NCBI GenBank assembly: GCA_965215165.1
Contig: CBDCCX010000006.1
Span: forward strand, 2,914,001-2,978,000
DNA: 64,000 bases
From: JANQRZ01 sp965215165
GTDB taxonomy: Bacteria; Bacteroidota; Rhodothermia; Rhodothermales; JANQRZ01
Reading direction: 5' to 3'
Positions 8,801-16,847 of the stretch are shown here, one piece after another; positions within the stretch are counted from its first letter, which is position 1, and every line of letters starts with the position of its first letter. The notes below the pieces were generated by a model. That model did not search any database, was not told the origin of the DNA, and was given only the letters and a program-made list of their open reading frames with translations. A program made the translations under genes and the position numbers.

Positions 8801-8846
8801 TAGGGGCGAGGCGTGCCTCGCCCGTGGTGGGCCTCGCCCGTGGTGG
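8801..8846. repeat. Palindrome plus 16-bp tandem repeat
   Basis: GGGGCGAGGC and GCCTCGCCC form an inverted repeat (8803-8823). The 16-mer GCCTCGCCCGTGGTGG is then repeated twice (8815-8830 and 8831-8846). It lies in the 110-base gap between murJ and the glycerate kinase. It resembles short GC-rich palindromes dispersed in many genomes; a shorter relative of the GTAGGGGCGAGG motif occurs near 40956. Confidence 0.55.
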
Positions 8847-8899
8847 GGAAAGGCAACGGTCAGAAGTAAAGATTCCTCCTTTCCTACCACGCCCAGCCA

Positions 8900-10765
8900 T
8901 TACCCCTTCCTGAACCGGCGCGTGAGCTTGCCCGTCCACGCGTCGCCCTCGTCGAACCCGAGGACGTGCGCGAGCACTAGGTAGCCAACGCCGAAAACCG
9001 CGAGGATGACCGCGCCGTAGGCCCACACCGGAAACGGCTCGGCCGGGACGAACCACCGCAGCAGCCCGGCCGGCACCGCCGCCGCGAGCGCCACGCCGAT
9101 CATCCCCGTCGTCCGCCGCACCGGCAGCCGGAACCCGGAAACTTTCGCCCGCAGCGCCGAGACCAGCCGCCACAGCTCGACCCACGCGCCGACGCTCGCG
9201 CCGAGCGCCAAGCCGACCGCGCCGAGCCGCAGCGGCCGGCCCTCGGCCTCAATCCCGACCACCTCGGGCACGCTGTAGCGGTCCAGCCAGAACATCAGCC
9301 CCGCGCCGATGGCGGCCGACACGGCGACTCTCGCGACCGCGATCCGCGCCGGCGTCTTGGTGTCGTCGAGCGCGTAGAAGGCGTTCTGCAAGAGCCGCGA
9401 GGCGGTCGTGGCGAGCAGGCCGAGCGCGTAGGCCCCGAGGACGAAATAGACCAGCCACGTGTCGTCGAGGTCGAACGAGCCGGTCTGGTAGAGCACCGCC
9501 ACGACGAGGAAGCCGAAGACCAGGAAGCCGACCACGCTCGGGACGACCATGAACAGGATCTGCCGCAGCGACGCGTCGATCCGCCCGAGGAACGGGCCGG
9601 GCTGGGTGTGCGACAGACGCGACAGCTCAGGCAGCTCGCTGGCGGCCACACTCATCGCGAAGAGCGACACCGGCAGCGTGTAGAGCACCTGCGCGTAGGT
9701 CAGCGCCGAGATCGCCCCGACGGCGGCGAAGCCGGCGAGCAGCAGGTCGAGGTAGCCCGAGAGCTGGTAGACCCCGCGCCCGGCGACGACCGGCAGGAAC
9801 GCCCGGAAGCTCTGCTTCACGCCCTCGACCTTCGTCGAGAGCGACGGCCGGAGGCCCTTCGTCACCCGGAGCACTGTCGGGAGCTGCACGCCCACCTGGA
9901 GCGCGCCGCCCAGGAGCGCGCCCCACAGCCCGGCGAAGAGCAGCCGGTTGAGCGCATCGACCGGGATCACGTCGAGCGCGTCGAGCGCCGTCGGGTCGTC
10001 GAAGAGCGTGAAGCCTGCCCAGATGAGCGCGCCGATGATGGCGGCGTTCCAGAAGACCGGCGCGAAGTAGGGCAGGAAGAACTTGCGGTGGCTGTTGAGC
10101 ACCCCGAGCGCCCACGCGCTGAGCACCAGCAGCCCCGTCATCGGGAACGTGATCTGGACCGAGCGCACCGCGAGCCGGTAGCGGTCGACCGCGATCTCGC
10201 CGGCGATCACCTTGTCGGCGTCGCCGAGCCAGCCCGGTTGCAGGAGCGCCGTCAGCGGCTCCGCCAGCACGATGCCGAGCGTGACGAGGGCCGCGACGAG
10301 CGCCGTCAGCAGCCCGAGCACCGCCCCGGCGAAGCGGCCCGCGTCCTCGGGCCGCCCGTCCTCGAGCATCCGGCTGTAGATCGGGATGAACGCCGCCGAG
10401 ATGGTCCCCTCGCCCAGGAGGTTCTGCAAGAGGTTCGGCGCGCGCAGCGCCACGCGGAACACGTCGGCGTGCGGCCCGACGCCGAAGAAGTAGCCGATGC
10501 CGCGCTCGCGGACGAACCCGATCAGCCGGCTCAGCAGGATGCCCCCGGCGACGAGCCCCGCCGCGCTCTCGCGCCGCTCGGCCTCGGGCTGGTCCTTGGT
10601 GCTCGGCGTCTTGCCCGCCGCCTCCAGCCGCCCCTCGGCCTCGAGCGCCGCCTCGGTCCCGGCCTCCGACGACGCATCGCCGCCGGGCGAGGTCGCTGCC
10701 GCCGCCTTCTCGCTCTCGGGCGTCTCGGTGCCGAGCGGCTCGCGGTCGGGATCGTCGTCGTTCAT
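8900..10765 (-). CDS. murJ: Lipid II flippase MurJ (MviN)
   Basis: This is a 621-residue polytopic membrane protein of the MATE-like MurJ family, which flips lipid II across the inner membrane for peptidoglycan synthesis. The core begins at AAGLVAGGILLSRLIGFVRE (about residue 65), followed by LRAPNLLQNLLGEGTISAAFIP, the family signature with the essential arginine region. About 14 hydrophobic segments follow. The first 65 residues are an acidic, low-complexity cytoplasmic extension (SPGGDASSEAGTEAALEAEG) not present in E. coli MurJ (511 aa). The ATG at its start is the only good one upstream. Confidence 0.92.
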   Translation of the reverse strand: MNDDDPDREPLGTETPESEKAAAATSPGGDASSEAGTEAALEAEGRLEAAGKTPSTKDQPEAERRESAAGLVAGGILLSRLIGFVRERGIGYFFGVGPHADVFRVALRAPNLLQNLLGEGTISAAFIPIYSRMLEDGRPEDAGRFAGAVLGLLTALVAALVTLGIVLAEPLTALLQPGWLGDADKVIAGEIAVDRYRLAVRSVQITFPMTGLLVLSAWALGVLNSHRKFFLPYFAPVFWNAAIIGALIWAGFTLFDDPTALDALDVIPVDALNRLLFAGLWGALLGGALQVGVQLPTVLRVTKGLRPSLSTKVEGVKQSFRAFLPVVAGRGVYQLSGYLDLLLAGFAAVGAISALTYAQVLYTLPVSLFAMSVAASELPELSRLSHTQPGPFLGRIDASLRQILFMVVPSVVGFLVFGFLVVAVLYQTGSFDLDDTWLVYFVLGAYALGLLATTASRLLQNAFYALDDTKTPARIAVARVAVSAAIGAGLMFWLDRYSVPEVVGIEAEGRPLRLGAVGLALGASVGAWVELWRLVSALRAKVSGFRLPVRRTTGMIGVALAAAVPAGLLRWFVPAEPFPVWAYGAVILAVFGVGYLVLAHVLGFDEGDAWTGKLTRRFRKG

Positions 10766-10856
10766 GTTGGTGCGGGCGTCATCGGGAAAAGATCGGAAGT
10801 GGACCCGCCAGCGCGGAAGTTGAGACGCTCGTCAACACACGTCGCCGTTCAAGGAT

Positions 10857-10931
10857 AGTCATCCCCGACGTGATCGGGGATCCATCGGTTGGCACTTTCC
10901 TATGGGTCCCCGCCTGCGCGGGGATGACGAG
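10857..10931. repeat. Dispersed palindromic repeat (GTCATCCCCGC type)
   Basis: Two CCCCG/CGGGGAT hairpin arms frame a 75-bp element containing GGGTCCCCGCCTGCGCGGGG. A second copy lies at 42842-42913. The rest of the gap to 11256 (about 325 bases) holds no gene that I can support. Confidence 0.7.
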
Positions 10932-11256
10932 TGGTAGGTAGGAGAGTCTGGGTACTCGACGCCTACATCATCGCTCAGGCCGAAGCAACAAATCGAGGAG
11001 GGAGCCAACTGGGAGGTCGAAGAGAAAATGTGCGAGGGGTAGGAATGGATAGAGCTTAATACTCTTGACTCGATCTGCTGCTGGTTCCCGCAATGTAACC
11101 CCGGTGTGCGTGCCAGACGGCAGGTGTTGCCCCGCTCTTGGAAGCGCTCGTGTAGCGAGTGCGTGCGATTCATGATGGGATAATTGACTCCTCGATCATC
11201 CGAGGCGATACGGTGTTCGTTCTCACCATTCGCCTTGCTCTGCATGCGTTTCGCCG

Positions 11257-11568
11257 TTGCTCTTGCCCTCCAGCCTCTTTGTCTTCATCGGGCGGTATAA
11301 GCTGTTCCGGAAGGCGGGTCGCCCCGGTGTCCTCGCGCTGATTCCGCTGGTCAGTCTCGCCACGCTGATCGACATCGCCGGGCGGCCGAAGTGGTGGCTG
11401 GTGCTCTACGTGCTGCCGCTCGTCAACATTGCCGTGGCGATCATCGTCGGGGCCGAGCTTGCCGAGCGGTTCGGGAAGGAGCGGTACTACGGGTTGGGCG
11501 TCGCGTTCTTGCCGTTCCTCTTTATCCCACTGCTCGGCTACGGGCCGGCGCGCTACCGGAGGCTCTGA
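11257..11568 (+). CDS. DUF5684-like small membrane protein
   Basis: This is a 103-residue protein with three hydrophobic segments. It matches the DUF5684 pattern: YKLFRKAGRPGVLALIPLV, then GRPKWWLVLYVLPLVNI, AELAERFGK and FLPFLFIPLLGYG. Typical members have a longer hydrophobic N-terminus. Here the frame opens only with a TTG, while an ATG at 11244 encodes a plausible hydrophobic start (MRFAVALALQ) in another frame, so the 5' end may be frameshifted or shortened. Function unknown. It precedes nadE by 56 bases. Confidence 0.6.
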   Translation: MLLPSSLFVFIGRYKLFRKAGRPGVLALIPLVSLATLIDIAGRPKWWLVLYVLPLVNIAVAIIVGAELAERFGKERYYGLGVAFLPFLFIPLLGYGPARYRRL

Positions 11569-11624
11569 GCCTGTGCGGAACGGCAGGAGGTGTGCAGCGT
11601 GTTCGGGGAAACCGACTGCGCGCT

Positions 11625-13292
11625 ATGAAGATCGCCCTTTGCCAGATCAACCCGACCGTCGGCGACCTCGACGGGAACGCGGACACGATCATCGACTTTG
11701 CCCAGCGCGCGGCGGCACAGGGGGCCGACCTCGCGGTCTTCCCCGAGCTGTGCGTCACGGGCTACCCGCCGCTCGACCTGCTGGAGAGCACCGCGTTTAT
11801 CGATGACATGGAGGCGACCGTCGCGCGCATCGCGGCCGAGGTGCCGCCGGAGATCGGGGTGCTCGTCGGCGCGCCGGTGCGGAACCCGAGCGCCGTCGGG
11901 AAGCGACTCTACAATGCGGCGCTGCTGTTTGAGGGCGGGCAGAAGGTCGCCGAGGTCCGCAAAGTTTTGCTCCCGACCTACGACGTGTTCGACGAATACC
12001 GCTACTTCGAGCCGGGCAACCGCTGCGAGCCGACCACCTTTCGCGGCGTCCGGCTTGGGCTGCACGTCTGCGAGGACATGTGGAATAACGAGGAGCAGGC
12101 GGCCGTCCACCTCTACGACGCCAACCCCATCGACGCGCTCGCCGAGGCCGGGGCCGAGCTCTACGTCAACCTCTCGGCCTCGCCGTTCGCGCTCGGCAAG
12201 CACGCCGCCCGCAACGCGGTCATCGCCGAGAGCTGCCGCGAGCACAATCTGCCGTTCGTGCTCGTCAACCAGGTCGGGGCCAACACGGAGATCGTCTTCG
12301 ATGGCGACAGCCGGGTCCACGCCGCTGACGGCACCCGCATCCTGTGCGCGCCGAGCTTCGACGAAAGCCTACTCGTCTGGGATAGCGAGGCTGAGGCCGC
12401 CCCGTGCCCGGTGCAGCACGAGCCGACCGCCGATCTCCACGACGCGCTCGTGCTCGGCATCCGGGACTACTACCGCAAGACCGGCGCGTTCAGCGGCGCG
12501 CTCGTGGGCCTGAGCGGCGGGATCGACTCGGCGGTGACGTGCGCGCTCGCCGTCGAGGCGCTCGGGGCCGAGAAGGTGGTCGGGATCACGATGCCGTCGA
12601 AGTATTCCTCCTCCGGCTCGGTCGAGGACTCGCGCGCGCTCGCCGACAACCTCGGCATCCGGTTTCACCACGTGCCCGTCGTGCCGGCGGTCGAAGCGTT
12701 CGGGACGATGCTCGAGGACCTCTTCGAGGGGACCGACGAGGGCGTGGCCGAGGAAAACGTGCAGGCCCGGGCGCGGGGTGTGACGCTGATGGCGGTCTCG
12801 AACAAGTTCAACTATCTCCTGCTCACGACGGGCAACAAGAGCGAGATGGCCGTCGGCTACGCGACGCTCTACGGCGACATGAACGGCGGCCTCGCGGTCC
12901 TCTCCGACGTGTTCAAGCAGCAGGTCTACGCCCTCGCCGAGCACATCAATGAGCGCGCGGGCCGTGAGCTGATCCCGCGCTCGACGATCACCAAGCCGCC
13001 GAGCGCCGAGCTGCGGCCGGGGCAGCAGGACAGCGACTCGCTCCCGCCCTACGACGTGCTCGACCTGATCCTCCAGCTCTACGTCGAGGAGCTGCTCGAT
13101 CTGGGCGAGATCGTCCAGCGGACGGGCTTCGAGCCGGGGTTGGTCGCCAAGATTCTCGGGATGGTGGACCGCAGCGAGTACAAGCGGCGGCAGGCCGCGC
13201 CGGGGCTACGGGTGAGCGTCAAAGCCTTCGGCCACGGCCGCCGCATCCCCATCGTCATGCGCCGCTCGCGCACCGTGCCGACCGAAGCGTGA
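11625..13292 (+). CDS. nadE: Glutamine-dependent NAD+ synthetase
   Basis: This is a 555-residue two-domain enzyme that makes NAD+ from nicotinate adenine dinucleotide using glutamine-derived ammonia and ATP. The N-terminal nitrilase-type glutaminase (1-255) has the triad Glu41 (FPELCVTGYPP), Lys113 (VRKVLLPTYDVFDEYRYF) and Cys149 (LHVCEDMW). The C-terminal synthetase carries the ATP-pyrophosphatase loop SGGIDS (297-302) and the TTGNKSEMAVGYATLYGDM segment. The length is usual for this class. The ATG is chosen because the CN-hydrolase fold begins at its first residue (MKIALCQINPTVGD). It marks the chromosomal edge of the cassette array. Confidence 0.95.
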   Translation: MKIALCQINPTVGDLDGNADTIIDFAQRAAAQGADLAVFPELCVTGYPPLDLLESTAFIDDMEATVARIAAEVPPEIGVLVGAPVRNPSAVGKRLYNAALLFEGGQKVAEVRKVLLPTYDVFDEYRYFEPGNRCEPTTFRGVRLGLHVCEDMWNNEEQAAVHLYDANPIDALAEAGAELYVNLSASPFALGKHAARNAVIAESCREHNLPFVLVNQVGANTEIVFDGDSRVHAADGTRILCAPSFDESLLVWDSEAEAAPCPVQHEPTADLHDALVLGIRDYYRKTGAFSGALVGLSGGIDSAVTCALAVEALGAEKVVGITMPSKYSSSGSVEDSRALADNLGIRFHHVPVVPAVEAFGTMLEDLFEGTDEGVAEENVQARARGVTLMAVSNKFNYLLLTTGNKSEMAVGYATLYGDMNGGLAVLSDVFKQQVYALAEHINERAGRELIPRSTITKPPSAELRPGQQDSDSLPPYDVLDLILQLYVEELLDLGEIVQRTGFEPGLVAKILGMVDRSEYKRRQAAPGLRVSVKAFGHGRRIPIVMRRSRTVPTEA

Positions 13293-13293
13293 C

Positions 13294-13410
13294 CAGCATC
13301 ATCCGTTTGTGCAGGACACCGTGTAGGGCGGCGCAGCGGTTTGGCAAAGCCAAGTAGACGACGAGGCAGGACGGTGCAGCCCTGCGTCGGCGTGCAGCGG
13401 CGGGTTATGC
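13294..13410 (-). repeat. attC-like site 1 (terminal, left core decayed)
   Basis: The right arm CGTCGGCGTGCAGCGGCGG is followed by GTTATGC (13404-13410). The interior resembles site 4 (shared GGGCGGCGC and GACGAGGCA blocks). The left core, expected near 13294, reads GCATCAT rather than RYYYAAC. It starts 2 bases after the nadE stop and so marks the end of the array. Confidence 0.6.
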
Positions 13411-13426
13411 CTCCTGCTGGTACAGA

Positions 13427-14691
13427 CCGGGCAGATGGTTTACACCATAGTCCAGGCACATGGTTTACACGGACACCCTTCCGTGAGTTGCCATGCCCTT
13501 CACTACGACCGACCCGCCCATGGAGCGCGCCCGCCTCGTTGCCGCCCACCTCGACGGCCTCTACTCCGTCGCCGAACTCGCAGACCGCTTCTCGGTCTCC
13601 CGGCCCACCGTCTACAAGTGGATCGACCGCTACCGACAGGGTGGAGCCGAGGCGCTCTTCGACCGCAGCCGCGCCCGCCACACGCAGCACGCCCGAACCG
13701 ATCCCGAGGCCGAGCGACTGCTCGTTGAGGCACGCCGGGTCCACCCGACGTGGGGCGCGCGCAAGCTGCTGCCCTACCTCGCCCGGCGGCACGAGGGCGT
13801 CCGGTGGCCTGCCCCGAGCACAGCCGCCGCCATCCTCCAGCGCCACGGGATGACCAAGCGTCGGCGCAAGCGCCGGGTGCCGAAGCACCCCGGCTCAACG
13901 CCGCTCGTGACGACGGCCCCCAACCAAGTATGGACCGCCGACTTCAAAGGCCAGTTCAAGACCCGCGACGGCGTGTATTGCTACCCGCTGACGGTCTGCG
14001 ACGCCCACTCCCGCTTCGTACTTGGCTGCACCGGGCTACCGTCAGTGAAGCAGAAGGGCGCAAAGGCGCAGTTCGAGCGCCTCTTTGGCGAGTACGGCCT
14101 ACCCGGAGCGATCCGCTCGGACAACGGCGTGCCTTTCGCCACACAGGCGCTCTGTGGCCTCTCGCGGCTCTCGGTGTGGTGGCTCAAGCTCGGCATCGGG
14201 CATGATCGCATCACACCTGGCCAGCCGCAGCAGAACGGTCGCCACGAGCGGATGCACAAGACGCTCAAGGCGGAGACGGCCCGGCCACCTGAGCGCGACA
14301 TGGCCCGGCAGCAGGCTCGCTTCGAGGACTGGCGTACGGAGTTCAACGGCGAGCGCCCGCACGAAGCGCTCGGCTACCAGACCCCGGCCTCGGTCTACGC
14401 GCCATCACCGCGCCCGATGCCGGACGTGCTGCCGGAGCCGAGGTATCCCGGCCACTTCGAGGTGCGCTGGCTCTCAAAGAGCGGCAACATCAAGTGGAAG
14501 CGGCAACAGCTCTTCGTCAGCCAAGCGCTGGCGCACGAGTGGGTCGGGCTGGAGGAGGTCGCCGACGGGGTGTGGAGCCTGTACTTCTACGACCGGCTGC
14601 TGGCGCGGCTCGATGAGCGCTCGGGGCTGAGGCTCAGGCCGTGAGAAGTGTAAACGATGTGGTCAGACAAAGGTGTAAAGGAACTGCCCGG
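13427..14691 (+). mobile_element. IS481-family insertion sequence
   Basis: The element carries one intact transposase gene between imperfect inverted repeats of about 45 bp (13427-13470 and 14647-14691). Each end has CCGGGCAG and two TTTACAC boxes. No clear target duplication is visible, so the exact boundaries are approximate. It lies between attC-like site 1 and the stop of the first antitoxin (14695), so it has inserted at the 3' end of that cassette. Confidence 0.75.
13493..14644 (+). CDS. IS481-family transposase
   Basis: This 383-residue protein has an N-terminal helix-turn-helix (LYSVAELADRFSVSRPTVYKWIDRY, about 20-45), a second winged region, and an rve integrase core with the DDE triad: D in VWTADFKGQF, D in AIRSDNGVPF and E in NGRHERMHKTLK. 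The C-terminal domain has the IS481-type HFEVRWLSKSGNIKWKRQQLFV segment. It appears intact and may still be active. An in-frame ATG 27 bases further in (MERARLVAAHLDG) is an alternative start. Confidence 0.9.
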   Translation: MPFTTTDPPMERARLVAAHLDGLYSVAELADRFSVSRPTVYKWIDRYRQGGAEALFDRSRARHTQHARTDPEAERLLVEARRVHPTWGARKLLPYLARRHEGVRWPAPSTAAAILQRHGMTKRRRKRRVPKHPGSTPLVTTAPNQVWTADFKGQFKTRDGVYCYPLTVCDAHSRFVLGCTGLPSVKQKGAKAQFERLFGEYGLPGAIRSDNGVPFATQALCGLSRLSVWWLKLGIGHDRITPGQPQQNGRHERMHKTLKAETARPPERDMARQQARFEDWRTEFNGERPHEALGYQTPASVYAPSPRPMPDVLPEPRYPGHFEVRWLSKSGNIKWKRQQLFVSQALAHEWVGLEEVADGVWSLYFYDRLLARLDERSGLRLRP

Positions 14692-14694
14692 CTC

Positions 14695-14847
14695 CTACAG
14701 CTTCGGCAGTGCGTCTCTCTCTCGCTCACGGCGCTCTTGCGCTCGCTTCCGGTAGTATGCCAACAGCTTCTGCGGGTCGTGTCCGCATTCCGCCGAGATC
14801 GCGTGACGCGCGTCGCGTACGCGCTTGATGGCCGGGTCATCCTTCAT
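14695..14847 (-). CDS. Small antitoxin-like protein of PIN pair 1
   Basis: This is a 50-residue charged helical protein (MKDDPAIKRVRDARHAISAE, then CGHDPQKLLAYYRKRAQERR). It overlaps the PIN toxin stop by 11 bases. Short proteins of this type, with an R-x2-R-H-x-I-S-A-E start and an HDPQKLLAYY core, regularly follow PIN proteins of this subtype, which supports an antitoxin role. It is the last gene of its cassette. The IS481 element begins 4 bases after its stop. Confidence 0.65.
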   Translation of the reverse strand: MKDDPAIKRVRDARHAISAECGHDPQKLLAYYRKRAQERRERERDALPKL

Positions 14848-15325
14848 CGTCGGTACCTCCTAGCAGTTCGAGTGGTGTCACCAGCGTCGGGACGAACAGC
14901 CCTAAGATGGTGTTGATACGCCTGATGTGGCCGAACTTGTTCGCGTTCGCCAGATGGCGGCAGTTCCACGTCAGCAGGAAGTCGCACTTGTGGCAGGAGG
15001 CCAGCGCTAGGTGGGGCGCGTCGCCAAGCGGATCGCTCGGCATGAGCCTGTGCTGGATGTAGGCTGTCGCTACCTCCACGACTTCGGGTTCGATGGGGAG
15101 CAGCTCGAGCGGTTCGATCAGCGATAAGGCTCCCTTCTTGACCGGGTGGTCGCCTCGTTCGAGTTCGTCAACGACGGCATCGCTGGTGAGGAGGTCGAAG
15201 GCGAAACGTTGCTCGTCCCACCACTGCCGCGTCCATGCGCGGCGGGCGATCATCTCAGGCTCGGTTCGGACTTCATGGTAGAAGCTCGGGATGGTCGTCT
15301 CGATGTAGACCTTCGGCACGGGCAC
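14837..15325 (-). CDS. PIN-domain toxin (VapC-like), cassette pair 1
   Basis: This is a 162-residue PIN-fold ribonuclease-like protein. It starts KVYIETTIPSFYHEV, where the usual Asp of the first motif is Glu, has an internal VVDELERGDHP acidic residue and ends with DPLGDAPHLALASCHKCDFLLTWN. It is translationally coupled to the 50-residue protein at 14695-14847. Toxin-antitoxin pairs are typical stabilising cargo of chromosomal cassette arrays. RNase activity is inferred. Confidence 0.75.
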   Translation of the reverse strand: MPVPKVYIETTIPSFYHEVRTEPEMIARRAWTRQWWDEQRFAFDLLTSDAVVDELERGDHPVKKGALSLIEPLELLPIEPEVVEVATAYIQHRLMPSDPLGDAPHLALASCHKCDFLLTWNCRHLANANKFGHIRRINTILGLFVPTLVTPLELLGGTDDEG

Positions 15326-15374
15326 AGTATTCTACCTACAGGCACCAAGAAGGATAACAGTTGGCGCTTCAGCC

Positions 15375-15475
15375 GCCCAACAGAAAGCGGAACGGTCGGA
15401 CTGACACTGTAGACGCAACGGCGGAGCGACGCAAGAACGGGCCGCGTTGGGTCGGCCTGCAAGCGCGGGTTATAC
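15375..15475 (-). repeat. attC-like site 2
   Basis: Left core GCCCAAC (15375-15381) and right core GTTATAC (15469-15475) enclose partly complementary inner arms (GGTCGGAC against GTCGGCCTG). On the minus strand the TAA stop of the second antitoxin lies inside the GTATAAC core, the usual cassette arrangement. Confidence 0.8.
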
Positions 15476-15661
15476 CGCCGGTTTGCGAGCACTACGACCT
15501 TGCTGCTCGCGAAGGGTGGAAGCGCGCTTGCGGAAGAATGCGGCCCGTTCTTCCCACGGCTTACCCTCTAACTGATCGTGCTGAACGTCCCGAATGCGCC
15601 GCACCATTGCTACAGCGTCGATCTGAAAGTCAGAGTGTTGGGGTTCAGAGTTCTTTTCCAT
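15470..15661 (-). CDS. Antitoxin-like protein of PIN pair 2
   Basis: This is a 63-residue protein (FQIDAVAMVRRIRDVQHDQL, then GKPWEERAAFFRKRAS). The V-x-M-V-R-R-I-R-D segment and the AFFRK motif are typical of small antitoxins paired with PIN proteins. Its start overlaps the toxin stop by 17 bases. Its own stop lies within attC-like site 2, so the pair ends its cassette. Confidence 0.7.
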   Translation of the reverse strand: MEKNSEPQHSDFQIDAVAMVRRIRDVQHDQLEGKPWEERAAFFRKRASTLREQQGRSARKPAV

Positions 15662-16115
15662 AGCTGGTCACCTCCCGAGGAGAGTAAATCTGGACCGGTT
15701 TGTACCCTTGCTCGATGCTGACGGCGTTGAAAAGCCGAATCTTATCGAAGCGCACGATGTGCTTGAAGTTCCAACTCACGAGCATATCTACCCCTGCGAC
15801 GGTTGCTAGCGCAATGTGGAGCGCGTCGTTCGAGAACTTCGCCGGGAGGATGTGCCGTGCAGCGTAGGCGGTAGCCAGGTCCCGCACCTCGTCGCTCAGG
15901 TCGAGAACCTCGGCTCCGAGTTCTTCTAGCTCGGCGTGTCTTCCGCGCACAGGCTCCGGTGCCGGTTCGATCTCTGCCGCTACGACAACGGAGAGGACTG
16001 GGAGGAATAGGCCGAGGCAAAAGTCCTCGAACAGCCCGTTCGACCACGGAGCGAACTCAGGGTCGAAGCAGCCGCCGATGACGGAGGTGTCGGTGTAGAC
16101 GCGCTGGACTTTCAT
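15645..16115 (-). CDS. PIN-domain toxin (VapC-like), cassette pair 2
   Basis: This is a 156-residue PIN protein. YTDTSVIGGCFDPEF holds the first Asp; acidic residues follow in VVAAEIEPAP; and NDALHIALATVAGVDMLVSWNFKHIV is the conserved second half. It overlaps its antitoxin. It is only distantly similar to the PIN protein of pair 1, so the array acquired two unrelated pairs rather than duplicating one. RNA cleavage is the family's usual activity. Confidence 0.75.
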   Translation of the reverse strand: MKVQRVYTDTSVIGGCFDPEFAPWSNGLFEDFCLGLFLPVLSVVVAAEIEPAPEPVRGRHAELEELGAEVLDLSDEVRDLATAYAARHILPAKFSNDALHIALATVAGVDMLVSWNFKHIVRFDKIRLFNAVSIEQGYKPVQIYSPREVTSYGKEL

Positions 16116-16137
16116 CCAACTAAACTACGGTCGTTTG

Positions 16138-16551
16138 TTAGAATGGACACTCTGGCAATAGAGCGGCGATTTCTTCCTCAGTCTGTCCCGTACGTTGATA
16201 CGAGCCCTCGTTGAAAGGGCTCTCGCCTTCCGAATCAACTACGAGATCGTCTCCCTGACGGTAGAAGGTCGGGCTGTCATCACCGACCTTAACCCAGGCG
16301 CGCTCATCGAGTTGGGTGAGAGTGATGTCGTCTACGTCCCAACACGGTCCCAGCCCACCGAAGGCGAAATCTCGGTTGTGGTGGGTGAGGCTGGGAACTT
16401 GGATGACGAGGTATTCGGCTCCGTCCTCCAGATCAAGCTGCCAAGTCCCGTTGACAGAGAGTTTGTCAGACTCGCTGTCTTCGTCGGAGTCGCAAGCGAT
16501 GAGAAACACGGGGGCGAAGAGCAAAAGGAGAACTGCTGTCAGACGTTCCAT
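16138..16551 (-). CDS. Small lipoprotein of unknown function (cassette gene)
   Basis: This is a 137-residue protein with lipobox VFLIAC (Cys20) followed by an acidic linker (DSDEDSESDK) and a beta-rich domain (VNGTWQLDLEDGAEYLVIQV). Three cysteines are present in the mature part. It lies 22 bases before PIN pair 2 with no attC between them, so the two may share one cassette or the intervening site may be lost. Codon use is less GC-rich than in the housekeeping genes. The family is not recognised. Confidence 0.6.
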   Translation of the reverse strand: MERLTAVLLLLFAPVFLIACDSDEDSESDKLSVNGTWQLDLEDGAEYLVIQVPSLTHHNRDFAFGGLGPCWDVDDITLTQLDERAWVKVGDDSPTFYRQGDDLVVDSEGESPFNEGSYQRTGQTEEEIAALLPECPF

Positions 16552-16615
16552 TGTGTTGTGCGGTTGGTGAGCGGCTTCAGCTACACCGCGAGGCGGTACA
16601 GTGGACCGCTCAGCC

Positions 16616-16721
16616 GCCCGAAGCTGACGGCATGGCGGCGGGGCGAAGCACAGGATACGCCGAGGCCCGCACGGAGCGGAAACGCTGACGCTTCGGGTCG
16701 GCCTGCAGCGGTGGGTTCTGC
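16616..16721 (-). repeat. attC-like site 3 (degenerate left core)
   Basis: Right arm GGTCGGCCTGCAGCGGTGG with core GTTCTGC (16715-16721). The left arm shows CAGCCGCCCGAAGC where intact sites have CAGCCGCCCAAC, so the core is mutated to GCCCGAA. The 296-base gap 16552-16847 contains this site and nothing else that I can identify. Confidence 0.65.
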
Positions 16722-16847
16722 GGCGCCCAGGGAACCGGCAGTCCCGAATCTAATTTGCCCGGAAGAATAAGTTGAGCACCTGAACGACACAGCGACTTCA
16801 AGGCTAGCACTAAGGGGGCAGCCTGCCAACATCTACTAGCGGAAGCG

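Noticed and set aside
14634..14840. A 68-residue minus-strand frame starting MTRPSSAYATRV near the IS right end
   Set aside because: It is out of frame with the far more natural 50-residue antitoxin at 14695-14847.
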